From positions 3,162,001 to 3,226,000 of the forward strand of contig JBBMOL010000065.1 of assembly GCA_037954665.1 (NCBI GenBank): a stretch of DNA of 64,000 bases. The letters are read 5' to 3'. Position 1 is the stretch's first letter; every line of letters starts with the position of its first letter. Positions 48,672 to 58,533 of the stretch are shown here, one piece after another. This DNA comes from Laguncularia racemosa (lineage: Eukaryota > Streptophyta > Magnoliopsida > Myrtales > Combretaceae). The notes under the pieces were generated by a model. The model was not told the origin of the DNA. It saw only the letters and a program-made list of their open reading frames with translations, and searched no databases. The translations under genes were made by a program, and so were the position numbers.

Positions 48672-49379
48672 AAAAAAACCCATAAAGCCTCTCCATCTAC
48701 AACTACAAGCCAGAGAGCAACACCAGTCACTGATACTCCTGACACTGGATCGGGCAAGGGCTTCGATGTGTTCCTCAATTTTTGAGGACCCGACAGCCGC
48801 CACACAATCACCGATGTTCTTAATGATCGGCTAACCCGCACTAGATTCTGCATATTTCTAGACAATGAGGAGATCCAGAAAGGCTAAGTGATCGAAGGTG
48901 ACCTGTTGGGAGCTATCACCAACTCAAGAATCCACATCCCCATTTTCTCCAAGGACTATGCTTCTAGCAAGTGGTGCCTCCGCGAACTTGTACAAATGAT
49001 AGAGTGCTGGAAAAGTTCGAATGGCGACCTGAAGAAAGTGATTTTGCCAATCTTCTTGGACGTTGATGTTAGTGAAGACGTCAAGCTTAGATCACAGGTG
49101 TACACCACTTCCCTGCAAAAGCATAAGGGCGAGCAGGATGAAGCTCTTGTGAAGCAATGGGAGGAGGCACTTCGGGAGGTAGCCAGAATCAAGGGATGGA
49201 ACTTGAAGGATCATGGGTAATGTTGATATATCTTTCTCCTACTAATTGATCTTGGACTTTCGAGCTTTATTCTTTAAGATCTAATTTAGACTAAATATGT
49301 TTGTGCATACTTGTGGCAGTGTAATTAAACTTGCGGATCTTATCAATGAAGAGGTTTCGAGGAAGTTCACCGTAAGTGA
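48672..49379 (+). pseudogene. TIR domain of a TNL receptor, broken, with start of the next exon
   Basis: One frame gives KGFDVFLNF-stop-GPDSRHT (about 48757-48805), then FCIFLDNEEIQKG-stop, and then an open stretch to 49220 with IPIFSKDYASSKWCLREL, VILPIFLDVD and ALREVARIKGWNLKDHG. These are the standard TIR motifs. TIR domains are NAD-cleaving signalling modules that trigger plant immunity. Two stops interrupt it: TGA where the family has Arg in FRGPD, and TAA after QKG. No credible ATG precedes it. A GTAATG donor follows at about 49218, and a second exon-like piece VIKLADLINEEVSRKF lies at 49321-49370 before GTAAGT. NB-ARC and LRR parts are absent. A gypsy element begins at about 49420. Confidence 0.82.
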
Positions 49380-49409
49380 AGTTGTTCCTAGTATGCTTAG
49401 TCATTTGGT

Positions 49410-49990
49410 TAACTTTAGGTGAAACCAGTACTACTTCTATTCCACAGCCAAATACATTGGCTGCTCTATCAAGTACAATTTTCATGTGAGAATCTTTTCT
49501 TTCTCAGAATTAGGATAATTTTTAGTCATCAATATATCTTCATCTAGAAATTGTGTTTGTGCTTCTTGAGAAGTTTCTTCAAGTGGATGCTTAGCCAATT
49601 GATCAGCTATAGCTTGCCCTTTAACTGAACTTTGATTCATGTAGGTGATATCGAACTCAAATAATAACATTTTCCATTTAGAAATCCCACCATAGAGCTA
49701 GTTTGTTTGCCAAATACTTCAGGAGATCGTGTTTTGTTAATAACTCAACTAAATAGTAAAGTGTGTATTGTCTGAGTCGATGCATAACCTAAACTAATGC
49801 ATAACACGTCCTTTCTACTTTATAGTATTTTTGTTCCCCTTCAGTAAATTTCTTACTTAAGTAGTACATGGCTCATTCCCTTCCCCTTTCATCCTTCTGG
49901 CCAAGTATACACCCTATGGATTCAGGTAATATTATCAAATACAACCATAAGGGCTTGCCAACTATAGGGGTTATCAATATAGGAGAATTC
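49410..49990 (-). pseudogene. Tat/Ogre-lineage Ty3/gypsy: RNase H region, truncated
   Basis: Minus strand. The connection region reads YYLSKKFTEGEQKYYKVERT (about 49870) and RLRQYTLYYL. SVKGQAIADQLAKHP follows at about 49600, and then the start of the second RNase H-like domain, LDRAANVFGCGIEVVLVSPK (to about 49420). Similarity stops there. The integrase and 3' LTR are missing, and the sequence beyond belongs to the TIR relic. Confidence 0.85.
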
Positions 49991-51110
49991 ATGAGATATC
50001 ATTTGATTTCCATGAAAGCTTCTTCACATTCTTTATTCCATTCTATGATAGCATTTTTCTTTAGTAGCTTAAACAAAGGGCAACATTTATTTGTGAGCTG
50101 TGAGATAAACCGAGTAATGTAATTCAGACACCTAAGTAGTTCTCTAACTTCTTTGAGTGTATGTGGAGGTGGCATTTCCAGTATTGCTTTAACGTTATTT
50201 GGGTCCACTTCAATGCCCTTTTGACTGACCATGAAACCTAGTAATTTCTCATAAGTAACTCCAAAAATGCATTTTTCTGAGTTTAGTTTCAGTTGGTACT
50301 TCCTTAACCATTCAAATAACTTCTTCAGAGTGTCTACATGGTCATCCCCTTCTTTAGATTTAGCGATCAGGTCGTCAATATACACCTCAATTTCTTGGTG
50401 TATCATATCATGAAATAATGCAACTATCGCTCTTTGATAAGTTACCCCAAGCATTTTTAAGACCAAAGGGCGTCATCTTGTAACAAAAGGTGCCCTAAGC
50501 TATGATGAAGGTTATCTTGGTCTTATCTTCTTCTAACATCTTAATCTGGTTATATCCTAAGAAACCATCCATGAATGAGAAAAGATGGTTTCTAGCTATA
50601 TTATCTACTAAGATATCTATATGGGGTAAAGGGAAGTTATCTTTTCGTGTTGCTTGATTCAAGTCTCGGAAATCTACACATATATGAACTTTCCCATTTT
50701 TCTTTATTATTGGTACTATGTTAGCTACCCATTTAGGATAATCTGACACCTCAATAAACCTAATCTCCAATAATTTCTTGATTTCTTCCTTGATTTTCAG
50801 TAAAATGTTAGGTTGAAATTGCCTTAATTTTTTTTTTTTTTAGATTTGATGTTTTCTTATACAGGAAACTTATGAACCACGATTGATGGGTCAAGTCCTG
50901 ACATATCTTCATAAGACCATGCGAATACATTAAGGTATTAAGATAATAGCTTTGTTAACCTTCCTTTTTGCTCATCATTAAGATTTCCCCAATCTTGAGA
51001 TTCTTAGGGTTGTCCTCATTTCCTAAGTTGATAGTTTCAATTAACTCATCAATGGAAATCTTACCTTGTTCATATTTTTGCCAGTTCTCTTGAATTACTT
51101 TATGGTCATC
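49991..51110 (-). pseudogene. Tat/Ogre-lineage Ty3/gypsy: reverse transcriptase
   Basis: Minus strand. FAWSYEDMSGLDPSIV at about 50910 marks the start. The fingers and palm contain WVANIVPIIKKNGKVHICVD, FRDLNQA, FPLPHID and FSFMDGFLGYNQIKM (about 50540-50730). YIDD with LIAKS (about 50370) keeps the polymerase catalytic pair, followed by LGFMVSQKGIEVDP. There is a frame change near 50470-50495, and the region upstream to 51110 has stops. The RT type and linker motifs fit the non-chromovirus Tat/Ogre branch. It copies element RNA into DNA in intact relatives. Confidence 0.92.
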
Positions 51111-51904
51111 AATGTCATCGCCAACGACTAACCTAGTAGGGTTAGAGGTGATATTAATATTTTTTCCTTTTATATGTGCAGGATATCTTTGATTTTCATC
51201 ACTGGATCTAGATAAATGTATAAAGAAAAGAAATGAATAAGTAGAAGGGAAAAGATGGAACAATATTGAGGAAATGATTGAAGACTTCATTGATTTTATT
51301 CATGTGGGTTACACTTATTTAATGAAAAGAGAAAAGAAAAAAAAAACTCAACAAATATTAAATCATGGTCCACCCATACTCTAAAGCAGGCCTGTTGCTA
51401 TTTAGAGGATAAGAGAACCAATTTTAGAGTGATTGAGAGCTATGGGATATGCTTGTTGATTTTTGTCCCTGCTTGACCATGAGATCATTAAAGTTGTCTT
51501 CTCTTGCAGACTGGTGTCTTAACACTGGCTGGGTATGTGAATGTAGTTTGGATTGGTAGAAAATTCATTGGGGTACTATACAATATATCTCCCTTTTTTC
51601 CTTGCCTAAACTTCATCTGAAATCTTTCTTTCGAAGTCAAGACATATCTAAGACCAAATGTCTCCATTTAGCTTTCTTTAAACTATACCTTTCTATATCC
51701 CTGCTTCTCATAACTAGTAATCATAGATACCTCATCAAATATCTAGAGTCCCAGGTCATTTAGGCCTTCTTCTCCTATGTAGGGTATGGCCATTTCTTTA
51801 TAAATGGCAAAATCCTGTTTGCCCTAGACAGTGATGATTTGACCATTAGAAATGAATTTGACCTTCTAATGAAGGCTAGAAGGAATGGCCTATGTTACAT
51901 GGAT

Positions 51905-52276
51905 CTAAGGCCTCCCAAGAAGTAAGCTGAAACACTTTGGTATGTCTAAGATTTGGAAAGGGATTTCAAATAACCGTGGGCCAATTTCTACCATCAAGTC
52001 AATTTCCCCTACAATTTCCCTCGACCCATCAAAAGCCCTTATTGTGGTAGAACTTGGTTTAATATTAGATGTATCAACACTCAACAGGTTAAGAGTAGCT
52101 AGAGGGAATACGTTGAGGGAAGACTCATTATCAATGAGGACTCTAGAAATAATTATGTTACTGCATTTCACCACTATGAATAGTGGTTTGGTGTATTGAT
52201 TACCTTTTTCTCCTAATTCTTCTATTAAGAAGGATATCTGATCAATAGCAAAAATGGAATTAACAATGTGTCCCAA
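51905..52276 (-). pseudogene. Tat/Ogre-lineage Ty3/gypsy: aspartic protease
   Basis: Open frame of 123 codons with IISRVLIDNESSLNVFPLAT, followed by IRAFDGSREIVGEIDL and FQILDIPKCFSLLLGRP, the standard retropepsin layout of this lineage. The active-site triplet is DNE, where relatives have DNG, a G-to-A change that should abolish activity. The ends of the frame abut stops. Confidence 0.9.
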
Positions 52277-52499
52277 TTTTCAGTAAATATTCCTTATGGC
52301 ACTTTAACCTCCTTCAAAGTTCTAAATAAGGCATCTTTGTGAGGTTCGGAAGAGAGTAGAAGACCTATAAGAGAGATTTGGGCTAGAGTTTTTGATAATT
52401 GGTCTATGATTTTATACTCATTAGTCCTGATCATCTTTGAAAAATTTAACAACCCTTTTTTTTCTTTTGCTATTGGCTTTTTCTCACTTAGTTCACCGG

Positions 52500-54602
52500 T
52501 TTCAGGTTTTTTCGTGACTTCTTATTTAGGTCTATAAATCCTTCCTAACCGAGTGACTCCTCCAATAATAGAACTTGAAGGTTTCTCTTAATTAACCATT
52601 GCATAATTAAATGGGGAAACTTTATAATTTTTAGGTGCTAAGGGAACATAGAAAGTATATTTCTTAGCTTTTGCAACTTTTTGCTCTTGTTTAGGTTCTT
52701 TGTAACATTTTAAGATCATTGGTTTGAAGTTAGATCCTATCATGTTAACCATTTGATCATTATCCTTCTCAATCTGGGGATTGTCTTCTTCTTCAAAATC
52801 AAAACCCCAACTACTTGGGGTAGGTTCTTTATTAATTGGTAGTTGGATGGAATAGTCAACAAAATAAATGAATTTCCCTAAATATTGTTCTAATAAACCA
52901 ATTTTAGGATCTCCTGCATGCCATCTTCTTCCCAACTCCTTCTAAGTTGTTAGCTTATAAGGCTTGGGAGTCAACATTTCCTGAATGTAGGATGATTGGA
53001 TTTTGCCTTCCAATAATAATTGATAGATGACTGACTTAACTTGTGCTTAGTCACTTAGGTTGACTGATGGTAAAAAGCTAGCTTGCTGCAAGTTCCATGC
53101 TACCTACTCTATTGGTAACCTATCCAAATCAATTTTAGGTTTAAGTGCTTTTGAAGTGATCATGTTAATAGCAGCACCATGATTGAAAAGTGGATTACTG
53201 TTGACATTAGGAGTGGGTGGCTCAATGAAGTTTAGTTGTAACACCCCTGCATCAATCAAATCCTAGATTTTATTCTTAAGTCTCCAACATCTGTTTAGAG
53301 AATATCCTACTTGCCCTATATGGTATTCACATTTGAGATTGGAGTCATAGGTTTTTATCCTATATTTCTCATTAGGAATTTCAAAACTAATTAGATTATC
53401 ATCTTTGAGGCTATTGAAGACTTGGTTGAGAGGGATTGGGATTTTGGTGAATTTTTTGGGAGGTTTGGGGATATGGGGTTGGTTGTTTGGTTGTGTTTAG
53501 ATGGAAGTGTTTATGGTTAGGTTTGGTGTTTGGAAGGAAAGGTGAGGAGTTAGCTTGTTATTTCTACTAGAATTAACCATGCTGATTTTGGCTTCTCTTC
53601 CTTCAATACTATTTAAGTGACTTAGCTGATGTTATTCTGGAAGTTTCATTAGCAGGCAATTTTCCAGAAGTGATGGCATTTTCAACCCTACATCCTACAG
53701 TTACCACTTTTACAAAGCTTAAGATGTTTTCTTAATTAGGTGGGTAAAATAAGGTTTCTCCAATGCATTGATAAATATGGATGTAAACTCTTTCTCAAAA
53801 ATTGGGGTAATAACCCTTGTAGCTTGAGCCCTCCAATGCTGAGCGTATTCTTTGAAGGACTCATTATGCTTCTTATGGATACTCCTAAATCCCATATTGA
53901 AGGAGCAACTTCAATGTTGAATTTATATAGCTCATCGAAAGCTCGAGCTAACTTTTCCCAATTATTGATATGATTGAGGTCCAGTTATGCATACCAAGCT
54001 AGAGTAAGTCTTATAAGATTGTCTTAGAAAGTTTGCACCATTAATTGGTCATACTGTATGTATTTTCCCATATTCCGAACATAAAGTCTAGTGTGCATTT
54101 TTTGACATTCGGTGCGCGATCATTTTTTTTTTTTGAACTCTGTTACCTTAAATTTTTCAGGATAAGTAGTAGTATCGAAATTTGTTAAGTCAATGATCCC
54201 ACTTTGCTCATATCCATTCGGTCCTTCTAGAGCCTTCATTTTATCGGCTAATTATTGGAAAAGCTTTCTTTTTGTTTCTTTCTGTCTTTCCTCGAATTGA
54301 CTTTATAGATCTTTAAGACTATATAAGGTTTACACTCCTGGTTTTAACTCCACAAACGTTGGATTGAACCTAGAGTTAATTTCCTCATGTTCGGGGGGTG
54401 AAATCTCAACTGCTTTTCCCTTTTGACCCCTTAAATAGCCTTCTTAAACTGGTTGAGTTGATTGAAGAAGAGTCAAATTTTCCACCAAAAACTTCACTTG
54501 ATCATTGAGATTTTACACAACTTACTCCAATGAAACTATTCTTTGATTAGCAGTATTGTCATTGGTATTATCATCGGTATTGTCATCATTGTTACTTAAC
54601 AT
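52500..54602 (-). pseudogene. Tat/Ogre-lineage Ty3/gypsy: gag and gag-protease linker
   Basis: An ATG at 54602 (minus) opens an acidic, Asn/Asp-rich N-terminus and a coiled region. The capsid core follows at about 53640-54170, with RNMGKYIQYDQLM, NHINNWEKLARAFDELYKFN and FTSIFINALEKPYF. The linker towards the protease has a longer open piece at 52588-52935 (GRRWHAGDPKIG, then FYVPLAPKNYKVSPFNYAMV). Numerous stops and frame changes make it non-functional. Gag forms the particle in which reverse transcription takes place in intact relatives. Confidence 0.82.
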
Positions 54603-54869
54603 TTTGGCTATGGAACAAGTATAGTATGGACTTCTTATGGGGTCAAATTGTTTAGGCGCAATCTTGAAACCTAAATTAATCAACACTAGGTCATTAGTTA
54701 GGGAAAAAAATTAATAATTTAAAAAAAAATGCATGTGTCAAGTGGATGCATATATGGGGTTAGCAAATAATCCATAATGTGGCAAAATAGAAATTTTATT
54801 AATATTGCAACTTTAGACTTTGATGACATGAATTGAAAAGGAATTACAAAAAAATAATAAAATCCAAAA

Positions 54870-56160
54870 TCTAAATCTTCCTCTTATTGCAATGACATGA
54901 TCCTTTTTTTTTCTTTTTTCTCTTTTACAGGAGCTTCTAGTTCCTTGATCTTTTGCCTAGCCTTTTTTAGTTAGGCTTCTAGAGCTTCAACTTGTTGGTT
55001 GGATTCTTGACATCTATTCTTCCAAATATCCCCCTTTCTTTCCATGTTTTCCATATAAACTTGCATTCATACTTGCACTTCTTCCATATATGTCTTCATT
55101 TCAAGAGTATGATTTGTTGGTGTGGGTTTGATTACAACTAGGGCACTATATTGTTTTTCACCTATCCTTTTGAGTTGGTGAAAAATGTACTCTTTAGTTG
55201 CTTGATATTTACCTAATTCACCCCTCAAATTCCCTATGTCAATAGTAGGTCTTATTATTTGAGTCTCCTATAAGGTTTTGATTTTCAAAAATTTAGCTAT
55301 CTTGTCAACTATTATCAGATGGGGATCATGGAAATCAAGTGTGATGGGTTCAAGTGAGCGTTTATGGACTATACTGTGAATAGGTCCCAACTGATGTATT
55401 AGAGCAGCTGGGTAGTAACCAGTGCACCTATTAAATCCAATCAAGGGAATTGCCTTATAATTTTTACAAGCACATACCATCCTAGTATAAGAATTCCATC
55501 TAGCTGCCCATAATATGTCTTCAGCACAAAAATCTTGTAAGACATCAATCCAATAGCAAGTAGGAATATCCTCTAGCAATGTGATTCTGGAAGCAAATGA
55601 ATCAATTAGGTTGATTTGTGTGCAAAGGCCCCTCAAATGAAGTCTAGTTTGTAGCATCGCATATGGTTGATGAACTATACCATAATCAAGCCATGTTAGT
55701 TTTCAAATACCCATGCCTTTTTTTATTTAAGTGGTTGAGTGATCTGATTTGCTCAGTGAGAAGTGCAGGGATGTAAGACTTTCCCTCCAGAAATTGGGCC
55801 ACTATTTCTGCGACCCTAAAGTGAACATGAAAAATCTCGTTTGGGAACAATATAGTCCCGAAGGCCATTAGGATGAATGTATGAATCCGGTGTTATTACC
55901 ATGTTTCAAAATCTACGCAAAACAAAGTTAAGTTTTCATGGTAATTGGATTGAGCTGCGAACCATGTCAACAAATCCTTAGTTTTATTCGCTAACTTGAA
56001 GGGTTTGTGAATGCAATTGGGTAATATCTATAAGTCCTCAAGTTCTATGACTTTGCTCGTTTTCAAAGAAAATGGTTCACAAGTCACATCAAAACTTGAG
56101 TAGGGTAACCTAATCAGCTTCGAGTGGTGGTTACCCCATAACACCCGAAGCCTACACAAT
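54870..56160 (-). pseudogene. Tat/Ogre-lineage extra ORF1 upstream of gag
   Basis: Elements of the Tat/Ogre branch carry an additional reading frame between the 5' LTR and gag. Here it appears as FGTILFPNEIFHVHFRVAEI ... LLTEQIRSLNHLNKK (55686-55868) and WAARWNSYTRMVCACKNYKAIPLIG-type text with YYPAALIHQLG (55268-55657). A Lys/Glu-rich coiled tail follows at about 54930-55250. The function of ORF1 in the family is not known. Stops separate the pieces. Its presence is the main reason for assigning this element to Tat/Ogre. Confidence 0.75.
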
Positions 56161-56377
56161 GGCTCCCCTCCTAAGGTCCTAAGACGGCCTGGGTTTGACC
56201 ATATCTATCATATGCATTTTATACCTTCATTTCAAATTAACAAATAAATAAAAATGTTGCAAAATATATAAAGGTTAGAATAACTAGATTAATATACATC
56301 ATATATATATCTACAAGTAAAGGAAAGAAAAAAAAAATTGGAAGATTTAAGTGGCTAACCCACTTATTACGAAGTCC

Positions 56378-56394
56378 CTAGTGGAGTTGCCATC
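56378..56394 (-). promoter_or_regulatory. Primer-binding region of the Tat/Ogre element
   Basis: Just inside the LTR end, the minus strand reads ATGGCAACTCCACTAGGG. This closely resembles the TGGCGACTCCACTGGGG block found after 5' LTRs of Tat/Ogre elements. The tRNA identity was not verified. Confidence 0.65.
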
Positions 56395-56395
56395 C

Positions 56396-58174
56396 TGTCA
56401 AGTATAATTTTTCTAATCTGGTTTACATTAAACCCTTGCACAGTTAATATAAATCATCAACTAAGATTAGAAAGAAAAAAAATAATATTTTTATTTATGT
56501 TTTTTTAAAAGAAAAAAGAAAGAAAGAAATAAAGACTCACCACCCAATCGAAATCTGGAAAAATGTTAAATTAAGATTAATTGAGCGGATTAGTCTTAAT
56601 TTCATAGTCTATGTAAAAAAAAAAAAATCAATTATACTAGAAATTTTGGAGTTCGAGGGTTATCTTATTAAAACTTGACGTTACCACTTTTCAACCTTCC
56701 AATTTTTTTTTTAAAAAAGAAAGAAATGAAAGAAAGAAGAAAAGAGAAGAAAAAAAGAATAAATAATAAAAAAATAAAGAAGTGAAATAAAAGAAGGAGA
56801 AAAAATAAATTAACGAGGCTGCCCAAGGGTGCTTATGTACCCGATGCTTTGGATCAAACCTATCGTAATTCACATTTTTTTTTATTTTACGAGTAACATT
56901 TTAAAATCTATAATCTTTTTTTTAATTATATCTAAAATATATATATATGTGTATTTTAGATAATTTTTTTTATAAAATATAAAATAACTAAAAATAATTT
57001 TTATAACAACTTTTTTTAGAAAAATAAAATTTTAAAATGTATTACTATACATAATTTTTTTATGTCTTAAAATATAAAATAACTAAAAAAAATACTTTTA
57101 AGAAAATATAAAAATTCTTATATAAAAGAAAATTTAAATATATAATAAATAAATAAATTTATTTAAAATTTTTATATACATAACAATTAAAGAAAAACAT
57201 TTTACCATTTCTAAAAATAAAATATAATAAAAAAAACTTACGTACCTGAACGTGATGCTTTCTGGTGATGATGAGGGACAACGACGAGCAGCAAAGGATA
57301 GTGTCGAGGCAATGTCAGTCGGAGCTTCCCAAAGTGGGAATGTGACCAGTCTGCAGAAGAGTGATTGGAAAAAAAAATAAAGAGAGAGAGAAAACGTCGT
57401 CGGAATTTTTTTTTTGGTGAGAAATTCTTTCACATTTTTGAAAAAGAGAGCCTCTTTCCGGCAGATTTAAGACTATTTATAGGCAATATGTGAGTTAAAT
57501 GATTGAGGGAAGAAGAAAGGTCAAAAGTTAGAAAATTATTGCAAAAATGTTTTTTTTTTCTTAATTTCTTTGATTTATTGTACTTTTAATTTGATTTCAA
57601 AAGTTATTTGCTTCTTAAATTGTGTTATCTGACCTTCTGTAATCTTTTGAAACATTAAAAGAAAGAGAAAAATTTTTTTTTCAAGCTTCTCGTGGTCTTC
57701 AATGGTGGATGGTTTAAAGGTAAGGGATGATGAAAACATTGGTTCAACCCACATTTTTCATTGTAACAGTGATGGGGTGAAAATGGAAAATGTGGGTTGA
57801 ATCCACGTTTTTCATTGTAATGAAAAACACTGGAAGAAAAAAAATGGATTCAACCCACATTTTTCGCCGAGAGAAGAAAAGTCTCACACTTTTGTGCAAG
57901 CGAGGATTTGAACCTGTGACCAGGGGAGTATGTGCGCATGTGTTTTTTGTTAAGTCGTTAGCCTATGCCTCAGTCATATTATGCAATCAAATTGCATTTA
58001 TTCTAGTTTATTTATAAAAATAAAATGAAATAAAATAAAAAATAAAAATAATAACAAAAGATTGCAAATAATAATAAAAAATATAAAAATAATAATGACA
58101 AAATAAAATAAAGTAATAATAAAAATAAAATAAATAAATAAAACAATAATAATAAAAAAAATGGTGTGTCTATA
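56396..58174 (-). repeat. 5' LTR of the Tat/Ogre element, about 1.78 kb
   Basis: On the minus strand it starts TATAGACACACCATTTTTT (from an ancestral TG) at 58174 and ends TTGACA at 56396. It matches the plus-strand LTR starting at 62867 in layout: a similar start, then a TTTATTTTATT-rich zone, a GGTTCGAATCC/GGATTTGAACC segment, and a TATA box. The TATA box GCCTATAAATAG lies at about 57474-57486 here, 0.69 kb from the LTR start. The 3' partner LTR is absent. Confidence 0.8.
57474..57486 (-). promoter_or_regulatory. TATA box of the Tat/Ogre LTR
   Basis: The minus strand reads TTGCCTATAAATAG. The same GCCTATAAATAG occurs at the equivalent place (63543-63554) of the second LTR, so it is conserved between copies that otherwise differ a lot. 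Confidence 0.75.
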
Positions 58175-58255
58175 ATAAACTTTACTCTTTTTACAATTAA
58201 TAACTTGAAGCTTATTGTAAATAATGTAACCATAAGAGATGATCAATTTGTAAAA

Positions 58256-58524
58256 GGGTAGGTATTACATTTAGTACATAAACTTTACTCTTTTTACAAT
58301 TAATAACTTAAAGCTTAAAGGTGTCAATATTCTATGTATAACTTTTTTGGGTCATTTATAGTACATGGATTACTTCATTTAAGTAGTTAAATGCAAAAAT
58401 GGACAAAGGTCAAATAATTAATTGCAAAAATGAGTAAAGTTAGGCACAAAATTGGTACTTTTAAACTTCAAGTAAATAATTGTAAAAATGGATAAAGTTT
58501 AGGTACCGAATATAGCATTTACTC
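58256..58524. mobile_element. Mutator-like MITE, 269 bp, 9-bp target duplication
   Basis: The left end GGGTAGGTATTACATTTAG and the right end reverse-complemented GAGTAAATGCTATATTCGG lead into a shared TACMTAAACTTTA. The flanks are TTTGTAAAA (58247-58255) and TTTGTGAAA (58525-58533). The paralogous site at about 29506-29514 reads TTTGTGAAA once, without the element, which supports insertion. A 9-bp duplication points to the Mutator superfamily. A partial second copy of its interior lies at 58175-58215, cut by the Tat/Ogre LTR. Confidence 0.75.
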
Positions 58525-58533
58525 TTTGTGAAA

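Noticed and set aside
57900..57930. tRNA-like GGATTTGAACC segment
   Set aside because: There are no cloverleaf arms around it; the segment is part of the LTR and recurs as GGGTTCGAATCC in the other LTR.
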